A stretch of DNA of 64,000 nt from Amycolatopsis vastitatis (lineage in GTDB: Bacteria; Actinomycetota; Actinomycetes; Mycobacteriales; Pseudonocardiaceae), in contig NZ_NMUL01000030.1 of the NCBI RefSeq assembly GCF_002234595.1, forward strand, positions 62,001-126,000, read 5' to 3'. The notes under the pieces are model-generated. The model did not search any database, was not told the origin of the DNA, and saw only the letters and a program-made list of their open reading frames with translations. Of this stretch, positions 41,277-50,241 are shown in pieces. The stretch's first letter is position 1; each line of letters opens with the position of its first letter. Position numbers and translations under genes: made by a program.

Positions 41277-43229
41277 ATGCGCTCAACGACGAGCCGCATT
41301 CGCCTGCTGTCCGCCACCGCACTCCTGGCGGCGACCGCGGCTGTGGGACTGACCGGCGGCGGTGCCGCCGCGCAGGCCGCGGCCACCTACCGCGCGCAGT
41401 ACCACTTCACGGTGCCCGACCACTGGAAGAACGACCCCCAGCGGCCGGTGTACGTCAACGGCAAGTTCAACTACTACTACCTCTACGACGCCGACTACCC
41501 GACCGAAGTCGGCACCGCCTGGCGGCTGGCGACCACCACGGACGGTGTCGCCTTCGCCGACCAGGGGATCGCGGCGCCGAAGAAGACGAACGCGAACTAC
41601 GACCTGTGGTCGGGTTCCGCGGTCGTCGACACCGCGAACACGGCCGGTTTCGGTGCGGGCGCGGTGGTCCAGCTGGTCACGCAGATGGACCACCCGGTCA
41701 ACGCGTCCGGGCCGCAGGCACAGTTCCTGTGGTACTCGATCGACGGCGGCCGGACGTTCCGGCCGTACGGCGACACACCGGTGATCCCGAACGGCGGCCG
41801 CCGCGACTTCCGTGACCCCAAGGTCAGCTGGGACGCCGCGCGCGGCCGGTGGGTCGCGGCGATCACCGAAGGCGACCGGATCGGGTTCTTCACCTCACCG
41901 GACCTGAAGACGTGGACGTGGCGATCGGACTTCGTGGGCGGAATGGGCATCCTCGAGTGCCCGGACCTCTACCCGATCCGCGCCGACGACGGCACCACGC
42001 ACTGGGTGCTGGGCGTGAGCGCCGGCGGGACACCGGGCACCTACGCGTACTGGACCGGAGCCTTCGACGGCGCCGCGTTCACCGCCGACGCGGCCACCCC
42101 GCAATGGCTGGACCACGGCTTCGACTGGTATGCCGGAGTCACCTGGGAAGACCCGGCCGCACCGGCGGACCGGCGGTTCGGCATGGCCTGGATGAACAAC
42201 TGGGCCTACGCGGACACCACGCCGACCTGGGCCTCCGATGGCTTCAACGGCACCGACTCGATCGTCCGCCAGATCACGCTCAAGCACTACGCGGACGGCT
42301 ATGCCCTGGCCTCGCAGCCGACCCCGGCGCTGGCTTCCCACGCCAGCTCGGTGACGAACCTCGGCACCATCCAGGTCGACGACGGCCTGGTGCCGCTGGC
42401 CTACCACGGAACGGCCTACCAGCTCGACACCGACGTCAGCTGGACCCAGCTGGACAACATCGGCCTGCAGCTGCGGGTGTCGGCCGACGGGACCCGGCAC
42501 GCGGACGCCGGGATCTACCACGACTACAGCTACCTCAACCGCCGCCAGACCGGCCAGCCCGACACCACGGGGACCCGTGGCGAGAGCCACGCACCGTGGA
42601 ACCCGGCGAAGACCAGCGCGCACCTGCGGATCCTGGTCGACCGGACCACGATCGAAGTGTTCGTCGACGACGGCCGGTACGTGCACTCCAGCGAGGTGTT
42701 CGCCGATCCCGCCGACACCGGCGTCAACCTCTACGCCACCGGCGGCAGCGCCACCTTCGCCAACACGACCATCACCCAATTCCCCGACCTGTCCCAGCGC
42801 CCGGCCCACGTCGTCTCCGGGTTCGAAGGCAGCTCCTACGACCCCGGCTGGACCACCACCGGCAGCTTCACCGGCACCGGCCCGTCGTTCGAGTACCTGC
42901 CCGGCATGGTCGGCAACGCGGTCCTGGACACCTTCGCCGGCGGCGGCGACCCCGCCACCGGCACGATCACCTCGCCGTCGTTCACCCTCGACCGCAACCA
43001 CCTGCACTTCCTCCTCGCGGGCGGCCACCACCCCGCGGAGACTTCGATCAACCTGCTCGTGAACGGCCAGGTCGTGCGCACGGCCACCGGAGACGACACC
43101 GGTGTGCTCAAACCGATCGACTGGGATGTCAGCGCCCTGCAGGGGCAGAGCGCCCAGGTGCGGGTCGTCGACCAGGCGACCGGCGCGTGGGGGCACATCA
43201 TGGCCGACCAGTTGCTGCTCAGCGACTGA
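41277..43229 (+). CDS. Secreted GH32 levanase/inulinase
   Basis: A 650-residue exported exo-fructanase. Residues 1-36 are a Sec signal ending AAQAAA. GH32 motifs are present: the nucleophile Asp53 in HWKNDPQRPVY, the stabiliser in RDFRDPKVSWD and the acid/base Glu in ILECPDLYP. A beta-sandwich (IEVFVDDGRYVHSSEVF) follows, then a C-terminal domain of about 140 residues (PAHVVSGFEGSSYDPGWTTTG onward) that may bind polysaccharide. It should release fructose or short fructans for the ABC importer. Levan versus inulin preference is not decidable. It overlaps the convergent MFS gene by 11 bp. Confidence 0.92.
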   Translation: MRSTTSRIRLLSATALLAATAAVGLTGGGAAAQAAATYRAQYHFTVPDHWKNDPQRPVYVNGKFNYYYLYDADYPTEVGTAWRLATTTDGVAFADQGIAAPKKTNANYDLWSGSAVVDTANTAGFGAGAVVQLVTQMDHPVNASGPQAQFLWYSIDGGRTFRPYGDTPVIPNGGRRDFRDPKVSWDAARGRWVAAITEGDRIGFFTSPDLKTWTWRSDFVGGMGILECPDLYPIRADDGTTHWVLGVSAGGTPGTYAYWTGAFDGAAFTADAATPQWLDHGFDWYAGVTWEDPAAPADRRFGMAWMNNWAYADTTPTWASDGFNGTDSIVRQITLKHYADGYALASQPTPALASHASSVTNLGTIQVDDGLVPLAYHGTAYQLDTDVSWTQLDNIGLQLRVSADGTRHADAGIYHDYSYLNRRQTGQPDTTGTRGESHAPWNPAKTSAHLRILVDRTTIEVFVDDGRYVHSSEVFADPADTGVNLYATGGSATFANTTITQFPDLSQRPAHVVSGFEGSSYDPGWTTTGSFTGTGPSFEYLPGMVGNAVLDTFAGGGDPATGTITSPSFTLDRNHLHFLLAGGHHPAETSINLLVNGQVVRTATGDDTGVLKPIDWDVSALQGQSAQVRVVDQATGAWGHIMADQLLLSD

Positions 43230-44445
43230 CTGGTCCGGCGGCCGATCGCGTGGGGCGGACGACGCCGACGGCCATTGCGAGCAGAAGGGCTGCGGCGCCG
43301 ACGACGAGGAGGGCGAGGGAGAGGCCGGAAGCAGCACCGGCCAGGGCGAGCACGATGAGCGGGCCGGCGAACTGGCCGATGAACAGGGCCGAGGTCCAGA
43401 TGCCCGTGCCCCGGCCGCGCTGGGCGAACGTCAGGCTGCCCAGCGCCCAGGTGAGCAGGGCGGGCAGCATCAGCCCGTTGCCGAGGCCGGTCACGACGGC
43501 GCCGAGCAGCACGACCGGGACCGAGGAGGCCAGCGCGAGGACGAGGATGCCGAGTCCGCACAGGGCGAACGCCGCGGGGATGGTGGCGGCGGGACCCAGC
43601 TTGGCGAGCCGGGGGAACAGGTACGCCGCGACGGCGGTGGCCAGTGAGCCGGCCGCGCTGACCAGTCCGACGGTCGCGGTGGCGGTGACACCGATGCCGT
43701 CGAGCACATAGGACAGTTCGACGATGAGGACGTAGAACACGAGACCGCCGGCCAAGGTGACTCCGACCGGTGCCAGGAAGGCGCGCCACGGCAAGGGCGG
43801 AAGCTTTTCGCGGGTCCGGGTCTGCGGCGGCTGCCGGATGACCCGCGCGGCGATGAACGCGAGCGGCAGGCTGACCGCGTAGAGCCAGAACGGCGTGCGC
43901 CAGCCCCAGGAACCCAGCAGCCCACCGACGGCGAAGAAAACCGTTGCGGCGACGGTGGTGTACACCGTCTGCAGGCCGAAGTACCGTTCCCGCTCGGCGC
44001 CGTGGAAGTAGTCGGCGAGCAAGGTCGTGCAGCACGTCATGATCGCGGCCTCGGTGAGCCCGACGAGGACGCGGCTCGCGACGATCAGCGGCAGGGACGA
44101 CAGCCACAGCGGCGCGGTCCCGACGAAGGCGTAGACGACGAGCGCGCCCACCAGCAGCCGCTTGCGGCCGATCCGGTCGACGACGCGGCCGGCGATCGAC
44201 GCGGTGAGCCCGATGACCAGCGCCGGAACGGTGAGCACGATCGGGGTGAGGGTGGCGACGCCGGGCGTGCCGGCGAACGCGTCCTGGATGCGGGGCAGGA
44301 CCGGGGCGAGCAGCACCGCGCCGAGCACCGAAAGGCAGCTGGCGAGCAGCAGCACCACCGCTTGGGCAGGGCCGGCCTGGCGGCCGGTGGCAGGATCGGC
44401 GGCGAGTGGGGCAGCGGAGACGGACTGATCGGCCTGATCGAACAC
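43219..44445 (-). CDS. MFS transporter
   Basis: A 408-residue major facilitator with 12 hydrophobic helices. The loop 2-3 motif is GRVVDRIGRKRLLVGAL, the usual GxxxDRxGRRxx signature. It resembles multidrug or aromatic-compound transporters. It lies upstream of nothing on its strand except the LysR gene, which is on the same strand 83 bp away. It may carry the substrate of the LysR-controlled catabolic operon. Substrate and direction are inference. Confidence 0.88.
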   Translation of the reverse strand: MFDQADQSVSAAPLAADPATGRQAGPAQAVVLLLASCLSVLGAVLLAPVLPRIQDAFAGTPGVATLTPIVLTVPALVIGLTASIAGRVVDRIGRKRLLVGALVVYAFVGTAPLWLSSLPLIVASRVLVGLTEAAIMTCCTTLLADYFHGAERERYFGLQTVYTTVAATVFFAVGGLLGSWGWRTPFWLYAVSLPLAFIAARVIRQPPQTRTREKLPPLPWRAFLAPVGVTLAGGLVFYVLIVELSYVLDGIGVTATATVGLVSAAGSLATAVAAYLFPRLAKLGPAATIPAAFALCGLGILVLALASSVPVVLLGAVVTGLGNGLMLPALLTWALGSLTFAQRGRGTGIWTSALFIGQFAGPLIVLALAGAASGLSLALLVVGAAALLLAMAVGVVRPTRSAAGPVSR

Positions 44446-44528
44446 GGGCAGCTCCGGGGAGGCACGAGCCGGTCCTCGGCGACCGGCGTGTGCGTCGAAG
44501 TGTCAGGCCCGGACCGGGGATGCGGAAA

Positions 44529-45473
44529 TCACTTCTGCCGAAGCGGCGCATCGACGCCGTCGATGCCGATCACCGCCGCCACCGTCCGCGCGACGACGTC
44601 CCGCAGGTAGCGGTGCTCGGGGTCGGCTTCGTACATCGGGTGCCACCACATGGCTTCCACCAGCGGGGTCGCTTCGAACGGGCACGGCAGGGCACGCACC
44701 CCGAGCGCGTCCGGGATCCCGTCGGCCAAGCGCCGCTGGAGCAGCGCGACGCGGTTCGTGCCGGCGACGAGTCCCGGCACGGTCAGGAACGTCTCGGTGA
44801 CCACCTGGACGTGCGGTTCGATCCCGAGCATGCGCATCTGCCGCGCGGCGGGCGTGGACGCGGTGGGACCGTGGTAGGTGACGACCCACGGCATCGTCTC
44901 CAGCTGCCCGACGGTCAGCGACTCCCCGACGTCGGTGTTGCCGGCGGCGACCAGGCACACCCATTCGTCGCGGTAGAGGTCCGCGTGGGGCAGGTCGTCG
45001 ACGAACCCGTGCGGGATGACCAGCAGGTCGGTGTGGACGAGTTCGTGCACGGCCGCGTCGACCATCTTCGGGGTGTTCGCGGGGAACCGCAGCCGCGTGC
45101 CCGGCGCTTCGTCGGCGAGCCGGGCGGCGATCCCCGGCCCGAGCACGGCGATCCCGTAGTCGCTCATCAACATCGAAAACTCCCGGGTGGACGACGCGGG
45201 ATCGAAATCGGGTTCCGCGGCGAACACCCGCTCGGCGCCGGACAGGGCGACCCGCACCCGTTCCTTGAGCTGAACGGCCAGCGGCGTCAGCCGGTACTGG
45301 TTGCCGGCGCGGGTCAGCAGGTCGTCGTGGAAGTGCCGGCGCAGCCGGCCCAGCTGGGCGGACACCGCCGGCTGACCGAGTCCCATCCGCTCGGCCGCCC
45401 GCGTCACGCTGCGCTCCTGCAGCAGCGCGTCCAGTGCCACCAGCAGGTTCAGGTCCAGCCGTGCGAGGTTCAC
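44529..45473 (-). CDS. LysR-family regulator (NodD-like)
   Basis: A 314-residue LysR regulator. The N-terminus MNLARLDLNLLVALDALLQERSV and HTH AAERMGLGQPAVSAQLGRLRRHF are of the NodD/PcpR subgroup, whose members often respond to aromatic compounds. The effector domain has GEFSMLMSDYGIAV-like sequence (REFSMLMSDYGIAVLG). It is divergent from a six-gene catabolic operon across 83 bp that hold a perfect dyad with the T-N11-A core and an ATC-N9-GAT pattern. It likely activates that operon. Confidence 0.9.
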   Translation of the reverse strand: MNLARLDLNLLVALDALLQERSVTRAAERMGLGQPAVSAQLGRLRRHFHDDLLTRAGNQYRLTPLAVQLKERVRVALSGAERVFAAEPDFDPASSTREFSMLMSDYGIAVLGPGIAARLADEAPGTRLRFPANTPKMVDAAVHELVHTDLLVIPHGFVDDLPHADLYRDEWVCLVAAGNTDVGESLTVGQLETMPWVVTYHGPTASTPAARQMRMLGIEPHVQVVTETFLTVPGLVAGTNRVALLQRRLADGIPDALGVRALPCPFEATPLVEAMWWHPMYEADPEHRYLRDVVARTVAAVIGIDGVDAPLRQK

Positions 45474-45481
45474 CGGGACAC

Positions 45482-45533
45482 GGTATCAACGGCGCTGATA
45501 CCGCACATTAACGATTTCGCCTTCCCTGATACC
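45482..45533. promoter_or_regulatory. LysR operator in the divergent intergenic region
   Basis: GGTATCA-acggcgc-TGATACC (45482-45502) is a perfect 7-bp dyad containing T-N11-A and ATC-N9-GAT (nod-box-like). A third half site, TGATACC, lies at 45527-45533, exactly 31 bp from the second, on the same face of the helix. This is the usual regulatory plus activation site pair of LysR regulators. Confidence 0.8.
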
Positions 45534-45556
45534 GTCCGGGCACCGACAGTGAAGGC

Positions 45557-46519
45557 GTGGACCGAACCGATCCCGAGGGCGCGATCGCAGCGGCGGCCAA
45601 GCGGTGCTCCAACTGGGGCCGCTGGGGTGCCGGCGACGTCCTCGGCACCCTGAACTTCCTCGACGACGCCAAACGCCGTGAAGGCGCCGCGCTCGTCCGG
45701 CGCGGCGCGAGTTTCTCGCTCGCGCAACGCTTCGACGCCGACGGGCCGCAGAAAGGCTGGCGGCGGCGCACCAACCCGGTGCACACCATGCTCGACACCG
45801 GCACGGACGCCGAACGCGGTACGCAGGGCTTCCCGCACGGCATCGGCGGCGCCGACGACGTGGTGTCCATGCCGCTGCAGGCCTCGACGCAGTGGGACGG
45901 CCTCGGGCACATCTTCGACCACGGCCTCGCCTACAACGGCCGCCGCGCCGGGGACGTCGTGACCAGCGAAGGCGACCGCGTCACCGGCATCGAAACCACG
46001 GCCGGGCTGATCGCGGGCCGCGGGGTGCTCCTCGACGTGGGCCGGGTGTTCGGCACCGATGACGAGCTGCCCGACGGCTTCGCGATCACCGCGGACCACC
46101 TGGAGGCGACGATCGCCGCGCACGGCGACACCGCGCGCGTCGGCCGTGGCGACCTCCTGCTGGTGCGGACCGGACGGCTCACCCGCGCCCGGCGGGAGGG
46201 CTGGGGCGACTACGCCGGCGGCGACTCGCCCGGCCTGTCCTTCTCCACAGTGGACTGGCTGTACGGCGCGGAGATCGCCGGGATCGCGACCGACACCTGG
46301 GGTGTCGAGGTCCGGCCCAACGAGTTCGACGACGCCTTCCAGCCCCTGCACCAGGTGGCGATCCCGCACCTCGGCCTGTTCCTCGGCGAGATGTGGGACC
46401 TCGACGCCCTCGCCGCCGACTGCGCGGCCGACGGCGTCCACGAGTTCTGGCTGACCGCCGCCCCGCTGCCGGTGACCGGCGCGGTCGGCGCGCCCGTCGC
46501 GCCCATCGCCGTCAAATAA
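45557..46519 (+). CDS. Cyclase-family (kynurenine formamidase-like) hydrolase
   Basis: A 320-residue protein of the cyclase family (PF04199), related to kynurenine formamidase and isatin hydrolase. The metal-binding region is QASTQWDGLGHIF, with the usual first His replaced by Gln-Trp-Asp-Gly-Leu-Gly-His spacing, and WGVEVRPNE near the C-terminus. It hydrolyses an amide, lactone or similar bond using a metal ion. GTG 45557 follows GTGAAGG. It heads the operon and may open or pre-hydrolyse the starting compound. Confidence 0.82.
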   Translation: MDRTDPEGAIAAAAKRCSNWGRWGAGDVLGTLNFLDDAKRREGAALVRRGASFSLAQRFDADGPQKGWRRRTNPVHTMLDTGTDAERGTQGFPHGIGGADDVVSMPLQASTQWDGLGHIFDHGLAYNGRRAGDVVTSEGDRVTGIETTAGLIAGRGVLLDVGRVFGTDDELPDGFAITADHLEATIAAHGDTARVGRGDLLLVRTGRLTRARREGWGDYAGGDSPGLSFSTVDWLYGAEIAGIATDTWGVEVRPNEFDDAFQPLHQVAIPHLGLFLGEMWDLDALAADCAADGVHEFWLTAAPLPVTGAVGAPVAPIAVK

Positions 46520-46527
46520 GGAGTCCC

Positions 46528-47652
46528 ATGCCCGCGGTCAACAAGGTGCTGGTGGTCGGCGGCGGTCTCGCCGGGGCCGCCACGGCCATCCTGCTCGCGC
46601 AGGACGGCGTCGCCGTCGACCTCGTCGAGATCAAGCCGGACGTCGCGGCCATCGGGTCGGGCATCACGTTGCAGGGCAACGCCTTGCGCGAGCTGCGCCG
46701 GCTGGGAGTGTGGCCGCGCGCCGAGGCGGCCGGGTACCCCTTCGACTGCCTCGGCCTGCGTGCCCCGGACGGGACCCTGCTGGCCGAGATCCCCGACGTC
46801 CGCAGCGGCGGGGCCGACCTGCCCGCCTCGATGGGCATGCCCCGGCCGGTGCTGGCCCGGATCCTGCTGGACCGCGCCCGCGAGACCGGCGTGAAGATCC
46901 GCTTCGGCGACACCGTGACCCGGCTCGGCCAGGACGGTTCCGGCGTCGAGGTCACGCTCGCCTCGGGGCCGGTCGAACGGTACGACCTCGTGGTCGCCGC
47001 CGACGGCATCCGCTCGGCGGTCCGCGAGCTGATCGGCATCGACGTGACGCCCCGGCCGACCGGGATGGGGATCTGGCGCGCGTTCGGGCCGCGCCCGGCG
47101 TCGGTCACCCACACCGACCTCTGCTACGGCGGCCCGTCCTACATCGCCGGGTACACCCCGACCGGTGCGGACTCCCTCTACGCGTTCGTCGTCGAGGACT
47201 TCCGGGACCACAGTGGACTGACGCCGGCGGAGCGGCTCGCCACCATGTGCGGGCTTGCCGCCGCCTACCACGGGCCGTGGGACGAGATCCGGTCCACACT
47301 GGACGATCCGAGCCGGGTGAACTACACGCGCTTCGAAACGCATGTCGTGCCGGCGCCCTGGCACCGCGGGCGAGTCGTGCTCGTCGGCGACGCCGCGCAC
47401 TCCTGCCCGCCCACCCTCGCCCAAGGCGGCGCCCAAGCCCTCGAAGACGCGGCTGTGCTGGCCGAGCTGCTGCTCACCCGCGACGGCGTCGACGACGACC
47501 TCTGGGCGGCGTTCACGGCCCGCCGCCACGACCGCGCGAGAACCGTCGTCGAGGCCTCCAACCAGCTCGGACAGTGGCTGCTCGACCACGAGCAGGGCGA
47601 CGTGCCCGGCCTCGTTCGCCGCATCGGCGACCTCGTGTCCCAGCCCGCCTGA
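46528..47652 (+). CDS. FAD-dependent aromatic monooxygenase
   Basis: A 374-residue flavoprotein hydroxylase of the salicylate/6-hydroxynicotinate type. The FAD dinucleotide motif is VVGGGLAGAATAILLAQDG, the DG motif is VVAADGIRSAVRELI and the GD motif is VVLVGDAAHSCPPTLAQGGA. A Pro-rich active-site loop SCPP is present. It would hydroxylate an aromatic ring with NAD(P)H and oxygen, creating the substrate for the extradiol dioxygenase downstream. The start ATG follows AAGGAG, 8 bp after the cyclase stop. Confidence 0.9.
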   Translation: MPAVNKVLVVGGGLAGAATAILLAQDGVAVDLVEIKPDVAAIGSGITLQGNALRELRRLGVWPRAEAAGYPFDCLGLRAPDGTLLAEIPDVRSGGADLPASMGMPRPVLARILLDRARETGVKIRFGDTVTRLGQDGSGVEVTLASGPVERYDLVVAADGIRSAVRELIGIDVTPRPTGMGIWRAFGPRPASVTHTDLCYGGPSYIAGYTPTGADSLYAFVVEDFRDHSGLTPAERLATMCGLAAAYHGPWDEIRSTLDDPSRVNYTRFETHVVPAPWHRGRVVLVGDAAHSCPPTLAQGGAQALEDAAVLAELLLTRDGVDDDLWAAFTARRHDRARTVVEASNQLGQWLLDHEQGDVPGLVRRIGDLVSQPA

Positions 47653-47665
47653 AAGGGAAGAAACC

Positions 47666-48604
47666 GTGACCGACCGCCTGATCACCCACCTGCGGCACGT
47701 CGACCTCGCCGTGCCCGACCTCGCGCGACAGCAGGACTTCTACCTCGGCGCCTGGGGCCTCGCCGAGGAGCACGCCGACAGCGGAATCACCTTCCTCGCC
47801 GCCGAAGGCTCGCCGGAGCAGTACGTCGTCCGGCTGCGGCAGGCCGCGGACAAGCGGATCGACCTGATCGCCTTCGGCGCCGCGACGTCCGCCGACGTCG
47901 ACACGCTGGCCGGCCGGCTGGCCACGGCCGGGATCACGCTCGTGCACGAGCCCTGCGCCCTGGACACCCCGGGCGGCGGATACGGGTTCCGGTTCTTCGA
48001 CAACGAGGGCCGCACGATCGAGATCAGCTCGGACGTCGCGACCCGGGCCCACCGCCGGATCGAGGAGGGCGAGTCCGTCCCGGTGCGGCTGTCCCATGTG
48101 GTCGTCAACTCCGCCGATCCCGAAGGCACCCGTGCCTTCTACGAACGCCACCTCGGGTTCCGCCTGTCCGACACGCTGATGCACCCGCGGATGGGCGAGA
48201 TGATGTACTTCCTGCGGATCAACGCCTGGCACCACAGCCTGGCGATCGCCCGCGGCCCGCACCCGTCGCTGCACCACGCGTCGTTCGAGCTGCGCGGCCT
48301 CGACGAGTACATGCGCGGCACCGGGCGGCTGCTGCGCGCCGGTGTCGAAAAGATCTGGGGACCCGGCCGCCACCTGGCCGGTCACAACACCTTCAGCTAC
48401 TTCCTCGACCCGCACGGCAACACCGTCGAGTACACCACCGAGCTGGAGCTGGTCGACGAGGACAGCTGGCACCCGCAGCTGCACGACTTCTCGAAGCCCG
48501 AGGTGTCCGACCAGTGGGGCACCGCGAACGCGATGAACGAGTTCGTCGCGCAGAAGTCGTTCAACGACCCCGACAAGGGCCTCTTCGTGGCCCCGCCGGT
48601 CTGA
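47666..48604 (+). CDS. Extradiol ring-cleavage dioxygenase (VOC)
   Basis: A 312-residue type I extradiol dioxygenase with two VOC modules. The Fe ligands are visible in the C-terminal module: His in RLSHVVVNSAD, His in SLHHASFEL and Glu in NTVEYTTELE. This matches catechol 2,3-dioxygenase and 2,3-dihydroxybiphenyl dioxygenase. It should cut the ring next to a pair of hydroxyls made by the monooxygenase. The N-terminal module lacks ligands, as usual. GTG 47666; the stop overlaps the FAH gene start by 1 nt. Confidence 0.9.
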   Translation: MTDRLITHLRHVDLAVPDLARQQDFYLGAWGLAEEHADSGITFLAAEGSPEQYVVRLRQAADKRIDLIAFGAATSADVDTLAGRLATAGITLVHEPCALDTPGGGYGFRFFDNEGRTIEISSDVATRAHRRIEEGESVPVRLSHVVVNSADPEGTRAFYERHLGFRLSDTLMHPRMGEMMYFLRINAWHHSLAIARGPHPSLHHASFELRGLDEYMRGTGRLLRAGVEKIWGPGRHLAGHNTFSYFLDPHGNTVEYTTELELVDEDSWHPQLHDFSKPEVSDQWGTANAMNEFVAQKSFNDPDKGLFVAPPV

Positions 48605-49512
48605 TGCGGCTCGCCACCTACGAACACCGCGGAGCCGTGCGCGCGGGAGTGGTCTCCGATGACGGCGTCCGCGCCTTCCCGGCCGGGGTGACGGTCCTGG
48701 ACCTGGTGCGGTCCGGCCTGCCCGTCGGTGCCCGTGTCCTCGGTGTCGATGTCCTCGGCGGACCGGCGGTGCCGCTGAGCGAGGTGCGGCTGCTGCCGCC
48801 GCTCGAGCCGCCGTCCGTCCGGGACTTCGTCGCCTTCGAGGAGCACGTCGAGGGCATGGTCGCCCCCGGCTCGGTACCGCCGGAGTGGTACGAGGCGCCG
48901 ACGTTCTACTTCACCAACCCGTGCGCGCTGGCCGGTGCGCACGACGACGTCCCGATCCCGCCCGGTTCGCGGCTGTTCGACTTCGAACTGGAGGTCGCGG
49001 CCGTGCTGGGCCCGGACGGGATCTTCGGCTACACCATCTTCAACGACTGGTCGGCCCGCGACCTCCAGCGCCGCGAGATGAAAGTGGGGCTGGGGCCCGC
49101 GAAGGGCAAGGACTCGGTCACCACGCTCGGGCCGTGGCTCGTGACCGCGGACGAGTTCACCCCGGACGCCGACGGGTTCCTCGATCTGGACATGCGGGTG
49201 TCGGTCAACGGCGTCGAGGTCGGGCACGACCGGCTGGCCAACATGGGCTGGCCGTTCGAGGAGCTCGTCGCCTACGCCGCCCGCGGCACCCGGGTCCGGC
49301 CCGGCGACGTGCTCGGCTCCGGCACCTGCGGCAACGGCGGCTGCCTCGCCGAGCTGTGGGGCCGCCGCGGCACCCAGGACCCGCCGCCGCTGAAGCCCGG
49401 TGACGTGGTCGAGATGACCGTCGAAGGCATCGGCACGATCCGCAACACGGTCGTCGCCGGGAACGACCTGCCGCCGGTCCGCGCGGCCCGCACCCGGGAC
49501 CGGTCGCGGTGA
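48604..49512 (+). CDS. FAH-family hydrolase/decarboxylase
   Basis: A 302-residue protein of the fumarylacetoacetate hydrolase family. The metal site residues appear in RLFDFELEVAAVLG, in GYTIFNDWSARDLQ and in the long C-terminal GDVLGSGTCGNGGCLAELW. Such enzymes hydrolyse or decarboxylate the keto acids from extradiol cleavage. It overlaps the upstream dioxygenase by 1 nt and the SDR by 4 nt. Order in the pathway after ring opening is inferred from the operon. Confidence 0.87.
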   Translation: MRLATYEHRGAVRAGVVSDDGVRAFPAGVTVLDLVRSGLPVGARVLGVDVLGGPAVPLSEVRLLPPLEPPSVRDFVAFEEHVEGMVAPGSVPPEWYEAPTFYFTNPCALAGAHDDVPIPPGSRLFDFELEVAAVLGPDGIFGYTIFNDWSARDLQRREMKVGLGPAKGKDSVTTLGPWLVTADEFTPDADGFLDLDMRVSVNGVEVGHDRLANMGWPFEELVAYAARGTRVRPGDVLGSGTCGNGGCLAELWGRRGTQDPPPLKPGDVVEMTVEGIGTIRNTVVAGNDLPPVRAARTRDRSR

Positions 49513-50231
49513 GGGGCAAGGTCGTGCTGGTCACCGGCGCCGGGCAAGGCCTCGGCGCGGCGGTGGCCCGGCGCCTGGCCGCGGACGGCGCCACGGTCAT
49601 CGGGGCCGACCTCGCCGAAACCGCGGACCTGCCCGGCATCGACTACCGGCAGCTCGACGTGACGGACTCCGCCGGCTGGGCCCGGCTCGCGGCCGGTCTG
49701 GGCCGGGTCGACGGCCTGGTCGCGAACGCGGGCGTCACCTGGCGGGCCCGGCTCGACGAGCTGGACCCGGCCGATCTGGCCCGGGTGCTGGACGTCAACG
49801 TCGGCGGCGTCCAGCGGGCGGTGCGGGCGGTCCTGCCGGTGATGCCGTCCGGCGGCTCGATCGTCGTGGTGGGCTCGGCCGCCGCACTGACCGGCCACTA
49901 CCCGGTCGCCTACACCGCGAGCAAATGGGCGCTGCGCGGCTTCACCAAGGCGGCCTGCCTCGAACTGGGCGGGCGCGGCATCCGCGTCAACGCCGTGCAC
50001 CCCGGCTACCTCGAAACGCCGATGACCGCCTCGGCGTCACCCGGGTTCCGCGCGGCGAACGTCGCCGAGACCCCGCTCGGCCGGACCGGCACCGCCGCCG
50101 AGGTCGCCGCGCTCGTGGCGTTCCTGCTCGGCGACGAGGCCTCCTACATCTCCGGCGCCGACATCCCCGTGGACGGCGGGATGACCGCGCACGGCGGCGT
50201 GAAGTCGATCAGCGAAGCAGCACGAACCTGA
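49509..50231 (+). CDS. Short-chain dehydrogenase in catabolic operon
   Basis: A 240-residue SDR with TGAGQGLG at the N-terminus, catalytic Ser in VVGSAAAL and YTASK. NAG in VANAGVT follows the fold. The GTG start overlaps the FAH gene by 4 nt. It may oxidise or reduce an alcohol/ketone before or after ring cleavage. The position in the pathway is not clear. Confidence 0.88.
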   Translation: MRGKVVLVTGAGQGLGAAVARRLAADGATVIGADLAETADLPGIDYRQLDVTDSAGWARLAAGLGRVDGLVANAGVTWRARLDELDPADLARVLDVNVGGVQRAVRAVLPVMPSGGSIVVVGSAAALTGHYPVAYTASKWALRGFTKAACLELGGRGIRVNAVHPGYLETPMTASASPGFRAANVAETPLGRTGTAAEVAALVAFLLGDEASYISGADIPVDGGMTAHGGVKSISEAART

Positions 50232-50241
50232 GAGGAACCCC

